From NCBI GenBank assembly GCA_031553045.1, contig JAVBLZ010000002.1:1-64000 (forward strand): a stretch of DNA of 64,000 bases. The letters run 5' to 3'. The translations under genes and the position numbers were made by a program. The number at the start of each line of letters is the position of its first letter. Position 1 is the stretch's first letter. The stretch comes from CALXQW01 sp031553045. Its GTDB lineage: Bacteria; Verrucomicrobiota; Verrucomicrobiia; Opitutales; Intestinicryptomonadaceae. Below are positions 17,808 through 26,665 of the stretch, one piece after another. The notes beneath the pieces are model-generated. The model was not told the origin of the DNA, did not search any database, and was given only the letters and a program-made list of their open reading frames with translations.

Positions 17808-18656
17808 ATGCCTATCATCAAAAAAAGACCATTGACTCCGTCGCAGAGATACACAGAAGTGACGGCTCATGTAGTTGAAAAAAAGCGCCCTGAACGCTCG
17901 CTTACTGAAAGTATCCAGCAGGCTAAGGGTCGTAACTGCTACGGCAGAATAACATCGCGCAGACGCGGCGGCGGCCATAAAAAGCTCTATCGTCGTATAG
18001 ATTTCAAGCGTGATATTTTAGAAGTTCCTGCAACAGTTTTGGCAATAGAGTACGATCCATATCGTACCGCAAACATCGCCTTGCTTGAGTATGAAGGCGG
18101 CGAAAAGCGCTACATCATTGCACCAGACGGCTTGAAGAAAGGCTCTAAAGTGCTTTCTTCAAATAAGAAGCAAGAAGAATATACAGCAGGCTTGTGCTTG
18201 CCTTTGAAACTTATACCTCCTGCAATGAAAATTCATGCGGTTGAGCTTTTGCCCGGAAAGGGCGCACAAATCGGCCGTGGTGCTGGTGCTGGCGCACAGC
18301 TCGTGGCTATCGAAGGCGAAATGGCAACAATCAAGCTTCCTAGCGGTGAAATCCGTTTGGTAAATGCTGATTGTCGTGCGGTAATTGGCGTAGTGGGCAA
18401 TTCGGAACATTCAAATCAATCTTTGGGCAAGGCAGGCCGCAGACGCTGGCTGGGTCGTCGTCCTAGGGTAAGGGGTGTTGCAATGAATCCTGTTGATCAC
18501 CCAATGGGTGGTGGTGAAGGTCGCACAAGTGGCGGTGGTCACCCTGTATCTCCATGGGGTCAGCTCTCAAAGGGTTTCCCAACTCGTGTAAAGAGCAAGA
18601 CAACTAACTCAATGATAATATTGAGGCGCAACGGCAAAAAATTTAACAGGAAATAA
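17808..18656 (+). CDS. rplB: 50S ribosomal protein L2
   Basis: 282 residues. Conserved RRGGGHKKLYRRIDFKR near the N-terminus and the C-terminal NPVDHPMGGGEGRT loop, whose His is important for peptidyl transferase function. Full length, preceded by AGGAGA. Confidence 0.98.
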   Translation: MPIIKKRPLTPSQRYTEVTAHVVEKKRPERSLTESIQQAKGRNCYGRITSRRRGGGHKKLYRRIDFKRDILEVPATVLAIEYDPYRTANIALLEYEGGEKRYIIAPDGLKKGSKVLSSNKKQEEYTAGLCLPLKLIPPAMKIHAVELLPGKGAQIGRGAGAGAQLVAIEGEMATIKLPSGEIRLVNADCRAVIGVVGNSEHSNQSLGKAGRRRWLGRRPRVRGVAMNPVDHPMGGGEGRTSGGGHPVSPWGQLSKGFPTRVKSKTTNSMIILRRNGKKFNRK

Positions 18657-18661
18657 TCCAC

Positions 18662-18940
18662 ATGGCACGTTCAATTAAAAAAGGTCCATTCGTTGATTTT
18701 GATTTGCAAGAAAAAATCGACGCAGCGCAGAAGGCAAACTCACACAAGCCTATTCAGACTTGGTCGAGGCGTTCTGTCATCACTCCAGACTTCATCGGTT
18801 TGAATTTCAATATTCACAACGGCAAGAAGTTTGTTGCGGTATATGTTACAGAAAATATGGTAGGCCACAAGCTTGGTGAATTTGCAGCCACACGTACCTT
18901 CAAAGGTCACGGCGCACACACAAAGAAGGCGGTTCAATAA
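18662..18940 (+). CDS. rpsS: 30S ribosomal protein S19
   Basis: 92 residues, beginning ARSIKKGPFVDFDL and containing TWSRRSVITPDFIG and GHKLGEFAATRTFKGHG, all family-diagnostic. Its stop is four bases ahead of an unrelated secreted-protein gene instead of rplV. Confidence 0.97.
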   Translation: MARSIKKGPFVDFDLQEKIDAAQKANSHKPIQTWSRRSVITPDFIGLNFNIHNGKKFVAVYVTENMVGHKLGEFAATRTFKGHGAHTKKAVQ

Positions 18941-18944
18941 TATC

Positions 18945-19292
18945 ATGGGTAGTTTCGGCAGAGTATTTAAGAATCTTGTTGCTATGGCGTTTGCCACAGT
19001 GGCGGGTTCTTTGTTTGCTGCCGAACCGCAGTGGTTTGCGAGCAACTACTTGTCCAACGCCCCTGTTTGTGAAGTAATTTGCACTGACAGGTCTTTGGGC
19101 GCAGAATTGGTTGTTCTGTCTCCACGTTTTGGCAGTCTGCGCATGGGTGCGGTTTGCGAAGTCGTAAGAGACGGCAAGAATATCGGCAGTATTGTTGTGA
19201 TAGATTCTTCTGAAAATAGGAACGTCGCAATTTCTATCGGCAAGGTCAGCGTCCAATCGGGCGATGCGGTTTACCCACAGATAACAAGATAA
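18945..19292 (+). CDS. Secreted 115-residue protein inserted in the ribosomal operon
   Basis: Starts at the ATG four bases after the rpsS stop and ends 19 bases before rplV. Residues 1-25 form a clear signal peptide: basic GRVFKN, hydrophobic core, SLFAAE cleavage site. The mature part of about 90 residues is a small beta domain: GAELVVLSPRFGSLRMG, VCEVVRDGKNIG, VVIDSS, and SGDAVYP at the end. This spacing of Gly and Val residues resembles the C-terminal domain of FlgT/CsgG-like proteins, including the one at 5656-6570; that is an inference. Two Cys (in VCEVIC) plus a third (VCEVVR) could form disulfides. Same codon style as its neighbours and no sign of recent insertion. Function unknown. 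Confidence 0.8.
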   Translation: MGSFGRVFKNLVAMAFATVAGSLFAAEPQWFASNYLSNAPVCEVICTDRSLGAELVVLSPRFGSLRMGAVCEVVRDGKNIGSIVVIDSSENRNVAISIGKVSVQSGDAVYPQITR

Positions 19293-19311
19293 AAATTTAG
19301 CATTAATAACT

Positions 19312-19647
19312 ATGGAAGTAAAAGCTTTAACAAAGTTTGCGCGTATGTCCGACAAAAAGGTACGCGATATTACAAAAAATCTGAGAGGCATGAATGCCGC
19401 TGAGGCGTTGGAAACGCTCAAGCTCGTTCCCCGCAAAAGCGCCGCTTTGGTTGCAAAGACTCTTGCAAGCGCAATAGCAAATGCGGAAAACAACAACGGT
19501 CTTTCTGCTGCAAATCTTAAGATTACAACGGCAGCCGTTGACCAAGGTATTGCGTTTAGACGTTTTCGTCCATCCGCAAGGGGCAGTGCACATCCTTATA
19601 AAAAGAGGACTTGCAATATAACAATCGTTCTTAGTGACGAAAAATAA
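19312..19647 (+). CDS. rplV: 50S ribosomal protein L22
   Basis: 111 residues. N-terminal ALTKFARMSDKKVRDI and C-terminal FRRFRPSARGSAHPYKKR, the hook that lines the exit tunnel, identify L22. Displaced from its usual place directly after rpsS by the secreted-protein gene. Confidence 0.97.
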   Translation: MEVKALTKFARMSDKKVRDITKNLRGMNAAEALETLKLVPRKSAALVAKTLASAIANAENNNGLSAANLKITTAAVDQGIAFRRFRPSARGSAHPYKKRTCNITIVLSDEK

Positions 19648-19662
19648 TTTGGAGAAATAATT

Positions 19663-20295
19663 ATGGGACAAAAAGTAAATCCGAGAGGTTTTCGTCTTGC
19701 AGTTCGCCGCGACTGGGATTCACGCTGGTATGCAGGCAAGGGCGACTATGCAAAATCAGTCAATGAAGACTACAGAATCCGTGAGTTTCTCCGTGGAGAG
19801 CTTAAGGCGGCGCAAGTGCCACGCATCTTTATTGAAAGAGCTGGACAGCGTATCCGTGTAAAAATCTTCACAGCACGCCCCGGTGTTATTATCGGGCCCA
19901 AGGGTGCATCTCTTGAGCAGCTTAAACTAAAGCTTGCCAAGTTGATAAACAAAGACGTGCTCGTTGACATTCAGGAAGTCAAGAAGCCCGACTTGGTTGC
20001 GTTCTTGGTTGCAGAAAGCGTAGCGCTCCAGCTTGAAAGACGCATATCTTTCCGTCGTGCCATGAAGAAAGCAATCACAACTTGCTTGGCTATGGGCGCA
20101 GAAGGTATCAAGATTCAGGTTTCAGGTCGTTTGGGTGGTGCAGAAATTGCCCGCACTGAATGGCAGAGAAAAGGCAGAATACCATTGCACACTCTGCGTG
20201 AAAATATCGACTACGGTTTCACCGAAGCGCAAACTTTGTACGGCAAAATCGGCGTAAAGTGCTGGTTGTGCTTGAAGTCTGAAGATACACTCTAA
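19663..20295 (+). CDS. rpsC: 30S ribosomal protein S3
   Basis: 210 residues. GQKVNPRGFRLAVRRDWDSRWY at the start; KH domain with RPGVIIGPKGASLEQLK; C-terminal GRLGGAEIARTEW and GRIPLHTLRENIDYGF. Slightly shorter than E. coli S3 because the basic tail is brief. Confidence 0.97.
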   Translation: MGQKVNPRGFRLAVRRDWDSRWYAGKGDYAKSVNEDYRIREFLRGELKAAQVPRIFIERAGQRIRVKIFTARPGVIIGPKGASLEQLKLKLAKLINKDVLVDIQEVKKPDLVAFLVAESVALQLERRISFRRAMKKAITTCLAMGAEGIKIQVSGRLGGAEIARTEWQRKGRIPLHTLRENIDYGFTEAQTLYGKIGVKCWLCLKSEDTL

Positions 20296-20318
20296 TTTAA
20301 AAGTAGGAGTATTTAAAA

Positions 20319-20747
20319 ATGGCAAACATTCTTCCAACAAGAACTAAGTACCGCAAAATGCATAAGGGCCGCAATCGTGGCGATGCAAAAGGCGCAGACA
20401 CTATCGCATTTGGCGACTTTGCAATACAGGCTTTGACACGCACAAGGTGCACATCTCAGCAGCTAGAAGCAAGCCGTGTTGCGATTAACAGACACTTGAA
20501 ACGTAAAGGCAAAATGTGGATGAGAGTATTCCCACAGCGCAGCGTAACCAAGAAACCTGCTGAAACACGCATGGGTAAAGGTAAAGGCGGCGTTGAATAT
20601 TGGGTTGCCCTCATTAAGCCGGGCGCAGTGATATTTGAAATATCTGGCGTACCCGCAAGCATTGCCCGTGAAGCTATGCGTTTGGCAGACGGCAAATTGC
20701 CCTGTCAGTGCAGATTCATCGTGCGTGAAGGCGTTGATTCACTATAA
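20319..20747 (+). CDS. rplP: 50S ribosomal protein L16
   Basis: 142 residues. PTRTKYRKMHKGR at the N-terminus, RVFPQRSVTKKPAETRMGKGKG in the centre and REAMRLADGKLP at the C-terminus are the L16 signatures. Preceded by AGGAG. Confidence 0.97.
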   Translation: MANILPTRTKYRKMHKGRNRGDAKGADTIAFGDFAIQALTRTRCTSQQLEASRVAINRHLKRKGKMWMRVFPQRSVTKKPAETRMGKGKGGVEYWVALIKPGAVIFEISGVPASIAREAMRLADGKLPCQCRFIVREGVDSL

Positions 20748-20764
20748 TTTGAAAGGCTATCACA

Positions 20765-20956
20765 ATGAAGGCAAAAGAAATCAAAGAATTTTCAATTCCA
20801 GAGCTCGACAAGAAGATACGCGATATGCGCGACGAACTCAAGATGCTCAATATCCGTAAAGGTACGGGTCAGGTAGAAAACACGGGTCGCATTAGGGCTA
20901 TACGCCGCGACATCGCCCGTTTTGAAACAATAAAAGTTCAGAAGCGCAACAGCTAA
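20765..20956 (+). CDS. rpmC: 50S ribosomal protein L29
   Basis: 63 residues: a two-helix protein with KAKEIKEFSIPELDKKI and IRAIRRDIARFETI. Standard position after rplP; preceded by GAAAGG. Confidence 0.95.
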   Translation: MKAKEIKEFSIPELDKKIRDMRDELKMLNIRKGTGQVENTGRIRAIRRDIARFETIKVQKRNS

Positions 20957-20972
20957 TTTGAAAGGCTTAAAA

Positions 20973-21248
20973 ATGTCAGAAAACCAAAGAAAAACTCGTA
21001 AGACCCTCATAGGCGTTGTTACATCACGCTCGGGCGACAAGAGCATTAAGGTTACCTATTTCTATAAGGTTCCGCATCCGCAGTACCATAAGGAAATCCG
21101 CAGAAAGACCGTTTTACACGTTCACGACGAAAAGAACGAGTGCGGTCTTGGAGACAAGGTGGAAGTAATGGAAATTCGCCCCATCAGCAAGCTCAAGCGT
21201 TTCCGCATTGTGAGCATTGTTGAAAAAGCTCCGGAAGTTACTGAATAA
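20973..21248 (+). CDS. rpsQ: 30S ribosomal protein S17
   Basis: 91 residues from the ATG at 20973, which has GAAAGG about 7 bases upstream. A TTG five codons earlier is rejected because that Shine-Dalgarno would then lie inside the gene. Core TLIGVVTSRSGDKSIKV and EIRPISKLKRFRIV identify S17. Confidence 0.95.
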   Translation: MSENQRKTRKTLIGVVTSRSGDKSIKVTYFYKVPHPQYHKEIRRKTVLHVHDEKNECGLGDKVEVMEIRPISKLKRFRIVSIVEKAPEVTE

Positions 21249-21272
21249 CCAGATAAATAAAAGGACTATCTT

Positions 21273-21638
21273 ATGATTCAGATGCAAACAAAATTAGTGG
21301 TTGCCGATAATACAGGCGCCAAGGAAGTAATGATGATACGTCGTCTAGGCCAGCCAAAGCGCTTTGCCGAAGTTGGCGACGTTATCGTTGTTGCTGTTAA
21401 AACATCAACTCCAGACGCAACAGTCAAGAAGGGTACAGTTGCAAAGGCCGTTATAGTACGCACCAAGAGCCCAATACGTCGTGTTGACGGTTCTTATTTG
21501 CGCTTTGACACAAACGCCTGCGTAATTTTAGACGGCAACGGCAATCCTCGCGGCACACGTATTTTCGGACCAGTGGCTCGTGAATTGCGTTCAAAAAACT
21601 ACATGAAGATTATATCTTTGGCACCGGAGGTTCTATAA
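21273..21638 (+). CDS. rplN: 50S ribosomal protein L14
   Basis: 121 residues. MIQMQTKLVVADNTGAKEV and the C-terminal GPVARELRSKNYMKIISLAPEV are near-invariant in L14. Confidence 0.98.
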   Translation: MIQMQTKLVVADNTGAKEVMMIRRLGQPKRFAEVGDVIVVAVKTSTPDATVKKGTVAKAVIVRTKSPIRRVDGSYLRFDTNACVILDGNGNPRGTRIFGPVARELRSKNYMKIISLAPEVL

Positions 21639-21639
21639 T

Positions 21640-21888
21640 ATGAAATTATCTGTAAAAAAAGGCGAAGAAGTTGTGGTTATTTCCGGTTCCGATAAGGGCA
21701 AGCGCGGTAAAGTTTTGGCTGTACAGCCAAAGGCTCTGCGTGTTCTCGTCGAAGGCGTAAATATGCGCAAACATCATGAACGCAAAAGCGAAAAGAACCC
21801 AGAGGGTGCTGTCGTTGAGCGTGAAAACACGATACACATTTCAAACGTAATGTCGGCCGGGCGCTTTGACAAGAAGTCTAAGGCGTAA
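21640..21888 (+). CDS. rplX: 50S ribosomal protein L24
   Basis: 82 residues, one base after rplN. KOW motif VKKGEEVVVISGSDKGKRGK and VEGVNMRKHH. Shorter than the 103-residue E. coli protein; lacks some C-terminal residues. Confidence 0.95.
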   Translation: MKLSVKKGEEVVVISGSDKGKRGKVLAVQPKALRVLVEGVNMRKHHERKSEKNPEGAVVERENTIHISNVMSAGRFDKKSKA

Positions 21889-21912
21889 GCGGAGGCAGTA
21901 ACAAAAACAAAA

Positions 21913-22467
21913 ATGAGCACACCTATATTAAAGAAAATATATCAGGATAAGGTAGTGGCTGAGCTTAAGAAGTCTCAGGGCTACACCAATCCTCATCAAG
22001 TGCCGAATATGGAGAAGATTGTAATCAGCTCCGGTATTCGTTCCGAACACTCCAAAGACTGGGTTGCGGAAGTGGCAAAAGAAGTTGGTAAAATTACGGG
22101 TCAACAGCCTGTTATCACCAAAGCTTCAAAGAGCATTGCCAACTTCAAACTCAGAGAAGGTCAGCCAAACGGCGTGAAGGTTACTTTGCGTGGCGCAAAA
22201 ATGTGGGAATTTTTATATAAATTCATCACAGTTGTATTGCCATCAATACGTGACTTCCGTGGCATAGGCACAAAATTGGACGGAAATGGCAACTATAACT
22301 ACGGCATATCCGACCACACAATTTTTCCGGAAACGACCATAGACCCAAATAGAAAAATTTTGGGTATGGACATTACACTTGTAACAACCGCCAAGACCGA
22401 CGACGAAGGTAGAGAGCTTTTGAAGCTTTTAGGTATGCCTTTCCGCAAGTCTTCAACACAGAAGTAG
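21913..22467 (+). CDS. rplE: 50S ribosomal protein L5
   Basis: 184 residues. Motifs NPHQVPNMEKIVISSGI, TGQQPVITKASKSIANFKLR and the P-site loop DFRGIGTKLDGNGNYNYGI are typical of L5, which carries 5S rRNA and contacts P-site tRNA. Confidence 0.97.
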   Translation: MSTPILKKIYQDKVVAELKKSQGYTNPHQVPNMEKIVISSGIRSEHSKDWVAEVAKEVGKITGQQPVITKASKSIANFKLREGQPNGVKVTLRGAKMWEFLYKFITVVLPSIRDFRGIGTKLDGNGNYNYGISDHTIFPETTIDPNRKILGMDITLVTTAKTDDEGRELLKLLGMPFRKSSTQK

Positions 22468-22475
22468 AATATTTT

Positions 22476-22781
22476 ATGGCAAAAAAATCATCCATAGAGC
22501 GCAATTTAAAGCGTCAAAAATTGGTAGAAAAGTATGCTGCCAAAAGGGCGGAGCTTAAGAAAGTAATTTCCAGTCCGGAATCAACGGACGAAGAATTCTT
22601 TGCGGCTTCAAAGGCAATGGCAAAGCTTCCACGCAATTCATCTAAAGTTCGTGTGCGCAATCGTTGCTCGATAACAGGCAGACCACGTGCGTTTATCCGC
22701 AAGTTTGGCGTGTCTCGTATTACATTCCGTGAGCTGGCAAATGATGGCAAGCTTCCAGGTATAACAAAAGCATCATGGTAA
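22476..22781 (+). CDS. rpsN: 30S ribosomal protein S14 (zinc-free type)
   Basis: 101 residues. C-terminal NRCSITGRPRAFIRKFGVSRI and GITKASW identify S14. It is the long form without the CxxC...CxxC zinc ribbon; only one Cys is present, so this is the zinc-independent class. Confidence 0.96.
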   Translation: MAKKSSIERNLKRQKLVEKYAAKRAELKKVISSPESTDEEFFAASKAMAKLPRNSSKVRVRNRCSITGRPRAFIRKFGVSRITFRELANDGKLPGITKASW

Positions 22782-22795
22782 GAGGGGTCTAGAAT

Positions 22796-23194
22796 ATGGC
22801 ATCACACGATAGCATTGGCGACTTTTTAACAATCATCCGCAACGCATCAAGCGCAAGCAAGGATACTTGCAGCGCATCTTATTCAAAAGTGCGTGAAGGT
22901 ATTGCAAACATCTTGAAAGATGAAGGCTTTATCGACGCAGTTGCAATAACGGGCGAAAAAGTGTCGGAAAAGAAATTGGTAATTAAACTCAGATATGTTG
23001 ACGGCGTATCAGCTTTGACTGAAATCGAAAGAATCAGCAAGCCTGGACGTCGCTTGTACTATGAATACCGTGATATTCCACGTGTAATCGGCGGTATGGG
23101 CATCAGCATACTGACAACATCCAAAGGCATACTCAAAGACGCAGACTGCCGCGCTAAAAAAGCGGGTGGCGAGCTTATTTGCAAAGTTTGGTAA
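22796..23194 (+). CDS. rpsH: 30S ribosomal protein S8
   Basis: 132 residues. N-terminal SIGDFLTIIRNA and C-terminal GISILTTSKGILKDADCRAK are S8 motifs. In E. coli S8 represses the spc operon; no such site was tested here. Confidence 0.97.
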   Translation: MASHDSIGDFLTIIRNASSASKDTCSASYSKVREGIANILKDEGFIDAVAITGEKVSEKKLVIKLRYVDGVSALTEIERISKPGRRLYYEYRDIPRVIGGMGISILTTSKGILKDADCRAKKAGGELICKVW

Positions 23195-23214
23195 TTTTTA
23201 AAGGATAAGACAAT

Positions 23215-23763
23215 ATGAGTAGAATAGGTAAACTTCCCGTTGCAATCCCTGCAGGCATTAAAGCTTCCGTTAGCGATAACACCGTTAATGTAGAAGGCCC
23301 TAAGGGTAAATTGTCTCAGACTTTCGCATCCGCAGTTAAGATAGCTCTTGACGACGGTAAAATCACTGTTGAACCTGCCAGCGCATCACGCTTTTCAAGG
23401 GCGATGTTTGGCACTGCACGCAGTATAATTGCAGGCATGGTTAAAGGTGTTTCAGAAGGTTTTCAGAAAGTGGTAGAAATTAAGGGCGTGGGCTTCAAGG
23501 CTGACCTCAAGGGCAAAGATTTGACTTTAATCTTGGGTTATGCGCATCCTTGCAAATACAAATTGCCTGAAGGCATCACGGTTGTGGTTGGTGAAACTCC
23601 TGACCGTAACCCTCTCTTGACAATCTCTGGCGCAAGCAAGCACATGGTTGGTCAGGTTGCAGCAGACCTCAAGAACTTCTATCCTGTTGAGCCTTACAAG
23701 GCAAAAGGTGTTAGAATTCATGGTGAATTTGTCCGTCGTAAGGAAGGTAAAAAGACTGCTTAA
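23215..23763 (+). CDS. rplF: 50S ribosomal protein L6
   Basis: 182 residues. Starts SRIGKLPVAIPAGIKASV. KGVGFKADLKGKDLTLILGY lies mid-protein, and the C-terminal half holds EPYKAKGVRIHGE. Full length. Confidence 0.97.
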   Translation: MSRIGKLPVAIPAGIKASVSDNTVNVEGPKGKLSQTFASAVKIALDDGKITVEPASASRFSRAMFGTARSIIAGMVKGVSEGFQKVVEIKGVGFKADLKGKDLTLILGYAHPCKYKLPEGITVVVGETPDRNPLLTISGASKHMVGQVAADLKNFYPVEPYKAKGVRIHGEFVRRKEGKKTA

Positions 23764-23794
23764 TGCAGCTTAACCAAAAATAGAAAGAGTAACA

Positions 23795-24157
23795 ATGAAA
23801 CTCGAAAAGAAAAAGAATTTGCAGCAAAAACGCCACTGGCGTGTGCGCAGAAAAGTAAACGGCACGGCTGAAAGGCCGCGCTTGAGCCTCTGCTTAACAA
23901 ATAAACACGTCTATGCACAGTGCATTAACGATTATGTTGGTAAAACATTAGTAAGCCTTTGCTCTACAAGCAAAGAGTTGGCTGGTCAGAAAGTTTTGCC
24001 AAATGTCGAAGGTGCAACTTTGGTGGGCACAAAACTCGGCGAAAAACTCAAGGCTGCGGGCGTTAAAGCGGTTGTTCTTGACCGTGGCAGCCGCAGGTAT
24101 CACGGTTGCGTCAAGGCGTTTGCAGACGCTGTTCGTGCAACCGGTATTAACTTCTAA
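23795..24157 (+). CDS. rplR: 50S ribosomal protein L18
   Basis: 120 residues. KRHWRVRRKVNGTAERPRLS and the C-terminal DRGSRRYHGCVKAFADAVR are characteristic of the 5S rRNA-binding protein L18. Confidence 0.97.
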   Translation: MKLEKKKNLQQKRHWRVRRKVNGTAERPRLSLCLTNKHVYAQCINDYVGKTLVSLCSTSKELAGQKVLPNVEGATLVGTKLGEKLKAAGVKAVVLDRGSRRYHGCVKAFADAVRATGINF

Positions 24158-24169
24158 CATTTGTACACA

Positions 24170-24679
24170 ATGGCTAAAGAATTTAGAAAACATAGATCAG
24201 AAGATGCAGTGGCAGTTGCCCCTGAATTCATCGAGAAGGTTGTGCATATCAACCGTTGCGCCAAGGTTGTAAAAGGTGGACGTCGTTTCACATTTTCAGC
24301 ATTGCTTGTTATGGGCGATGGCAAAGGCAAAATTGGCTTGGGTTTCGGCAAGGCGAAAGAAGTGCCTGACGCAATCAAGAAGGCTACAGAAAGAGCACGT
24401 ATGAAAATGCGTAGCGTAAGCCTCAAAGACAACACAATACCCCATGAAGTGCGTGGCGAGTTTGATGGCGGCATAGTCATCTTGCGTCCTGCCAGCCAAG
24501 GTACCGGTGTTATAGCTGGCGGCGGTGTGCGTGCGGTTTTGGAAGCCGTAGGCGTAAAGGATGTCTTGAGCAAGTCTTTAGGCTCCAACAACGATATGGC
24601 AATGGTAAATGCAACTTTAGACGCTCTCTCTAAGTTGCGCACGCAAGAAGCCATCAACAAACTCAGAGGCAAAGCTTAA
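24170..24679 (+). CDS. rpsE: 30S ribosomal protein S5
   Basis: 169 residues from the ATG at 24170; an in-frame TTG three codons earlier is unlikely. RCAKVVKGGRRFTFSALLV, GDGKGKIGLGFGKAKEVPDA and GGGVRAVLEAVGVKDVL are S5 motifs. rplO follows directly, so the usual rpmD (L30) between them is missing. Confidence 0.96.
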   Translation: MAKEFRKHRSEDAVAVAPEFIEKVVHINRCAKVVKGGRRFTFSALLVMGDGKGKIGLGFGKAKEVPDAIKKATERARMKMRSVSLKDNTIPHEVRGEFDGGIVILRPASQGTGVIAGGGVRAVLEAVGVKDVLSKSLGSNNDMAMVNATLDALSKLRTQEAINKLRGKA

Positions 24680-24699
24680 TTCTAGAAGGAATTACACAG

Positions 24700-25146
24700 A
24701 TGAAATTAAATAATCTTTCTCATCCAGCAGGCGCAAAGCACTCACGCAAGAGGCGTGGTTGCGGCGAAGGTAGCGGACACGGTAAAACATCGGGTCGTGG
24801 CCATAAAGGTATGAAGGCTCGCAGTGGCGGCGGTGTTCGTCCGGGCTTTGAAGGCGGTCAGATGCCTTTGTATCGTAAGTTGCCACACCGTGGTTTCAAC
24901 AATGCAAACTTCAAAACAGAATATGCTGTTGTGAATGTTGGTTGCTTGGAAGCTTTGGGTATGGACGCAATCTCCCGCGATGATTTGGTGGCTGCAGGTT
25001 TGGTGCGTAGCGCATCAAAACTTGTGAAGATACTTGGTCAGGGCAAGCTCACAAAGAAAATTTCAGTTACGGCAGACAAATTCTCCGAAAAAGCTATCAA
25101 GAAAATTGAAGCTCTCGGCGGCAAGGCTGTTGTCAACGCAAAATAG
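24700..25146 (+). CDS. rplO: 50S ribosomal protein L15
   Basis: 148 residues. The N-terminal Gly/Lys-rich tail (RKRRGCGEGSGHGKTSGRGH, GGVRPGFEGGQMPLYRKLP) is diagnostic. Preceded by GAAGGAAT. Confidence 0.97.
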   Translation: MKLNNLSHPAGAKHSRKRRGCGEGSGHGKTSGRGHKGMKARSGGGVRPGFEGGQMPLYRKLPHRGFNNANFKTEYAVVNVGCLEALGMDAISRDDLVAAGLVRSASKLVKILGQGKLTKKISVTADKFSEKAIKKIEALGGKAVVNAK

Positions 25147-25159
25147 TCAGGTGATATAA

Positions 25160-26641
25160 ATGTTCAGCGCTTTTACAAATTGCTTTAAAATCCCAGAATT
25201 GCGTCAGCGCATAATGTTGACCTTGGGCTTAGTTTTTATCGCTCGTGTGGGCGCAGGCATCCCCTTGCCTGGAGTTGACCCAACTCCATTGCAAAATTAT
25301 TACGCTTCCGCAACAACAAGCGGCGGCGGCTTGGTGGGTTTGTACAATATGTTTACCGGCGGTGCCATGATGCACGGCGCACTTTTTGCGCTTGGTATCA
25401 TGCCATATATCAGCGCATCCATTATTTTACAACTTATGGGTGCGGTGGTTCCAAGCTTGGCAAGATTATCCCAAGAGGGTGAAATCGGCAGGCAGAAAAT
25501 CTCCCGCTATACAAGGTATCTTACTATTCTTATTGCCACTATACAGGGTATTTTGATGGTATATGCCATTGTCTATAAACCTGGCACTATATTTATGGGT
25601 TTTGACGCCGCCAAGTACGGCTCTATTGTCATATCCCAAAACACACCTCTCTTTATAATAACAAGCGTGATATTGCTTGTTACGGGCTGCGTAATACTCA
25701 TGTGGCTTGGTGAGCAAATCACTCAGAGAGGCATAGGCAACGGCATATCTATATTGATTGCCGTGGGTATAGTTTCCGATATGCCGGGTGCGGCTCAGGC
25801 GGCTTACATGCTTGTTTTTGACAGGGCAGTAGGCGCTGAAGGTTCGGTAATGGGTACTCCTCAAGCATTTGCAATGTTGCTTTTCTTTTTATTGGTTACC
25901 GCAATGATTATCTGCATAATTCAGGCGGTGCGCAAAATTCCGGTGCAGTATGCAAAACGTGTTGTTGGCCGCAAAATAATGGGCGGTCAGACATCGTATT
26001 TGCCACTTAAAGTGAACTATGCCGGCGTTATGCCTATCATTTTTGCAAGCGCAATTATAACATTGCCTGCATATTTCTTCGGCGGCTTCAATGCTCTTTG
26101 GCACAACATAATATTTGGAACTCTGATTTTTGTATTCAGCTATTTCTGGGTTTCTATCATGTTTAAGCCTCTGCAAATTGCGGACGACTTGAAGCGCAAC
26201 GGCGGTTATATCCCAGGTGTTCGCCCCGGCGACGCAACGGCAAAGTTCCTTGACTTCGTGATGACGAGGCTGACTTTGGCTGGCACAATCTTCTTGGTGT
26301 TGGTTGCTCTGATACCAAGCATTATGATGGGCCAGATGAATATACCGCAAAAAATAGCACATTTCTTTGGCGGCACAGGCGCATTGATTATCGTGGGCGT
26401 AGCTCTCGATACAATGAGGCAGGTGGAAACTTATCTTTTGCAGCGTCATTATGACGGCTTTATGAAAAAAGGCCGCATACGTGGCAGAAGCGTGGGTGAA
26501 GCACGTCAAATTTTAGATACTCGTCAGCTCAAGAACCTTTGGGCGCTCTGGACACCATTGCTCATAATTTTGGCAATAGGCGTGGGCGCTTGGATAGTTC
26601 GCAAATGGGGTTTGATTGAGGGTCTTGTTCTTTCTAAATAA
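25160..26641 (+). CDS. secY: Preprotein translocase subunit SecY
   Basis: 493 residues, longer than the roughly 440 of E. coli SecY; the extra length seems to lie in loops between membrane spans. Motifs include the start CFKIPELRQRI, GIPLPGVDP, the plug region, GIMPYISASIILQL, the cytosolic KIPVQYAKRVVGRK loop, and KRNGGYIPGVRPG near residue 345. It forms the Sec channel for exported proteins, of which this window encodes many. Standard place after rplO. Confidence 0.96.
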   Translation: MFSAFTNCFKIPELRQRIMLTLGLVFIARVGAGIPLPGVDPTPLQNYYASATTSGGGLVGLYNMFTGGAMMHGALFALGIMPYISASIILQLMGAVVPSLARLSQEGEIGRQKISRYTRYLTILIATIQGILMVYAIVYKPGTIFMGFDAAKYGSIVISQNTPLFIITSVILLVTGCVILMWLGEQITQRGIGNGISILIAVGIVSDMPGAAQAAYMLVFDRAVGAEGSVMGTPQAFAMLLFFLLVTAMIICIIQAVRKIPVQYAKRVVGRKIMGGQTSYLPLKVNYAGVMPIIFASAIITLPAYFFGGFNALWHNIIFGTLIFVFSYFWVSIMFKPLQIADDLKRNGGYIPGVRPGDATAKFLDFVMTRLTLAGTIFLVLVALIPSIMMGQMNIPQKIAHFFGGTGALIIVGVALDTMRQVETYLLQRHYDGFMKKGRIRGRSVGEARQILDTRQLKNLWALWTPLLIILAIGVGAWIVRKWGLIEGLVLSK

Positions 26642-26665
26642 ATTACATTATAAGGCGCGCGGCGT

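Noticed and set aside
18873..18944. Longer start for the secreted protein between rpsS and rplV
   Set aside because: The extension would overlap rpsS and bury the signal peptide; the ATG at 18945 gives a clean signal sequence.
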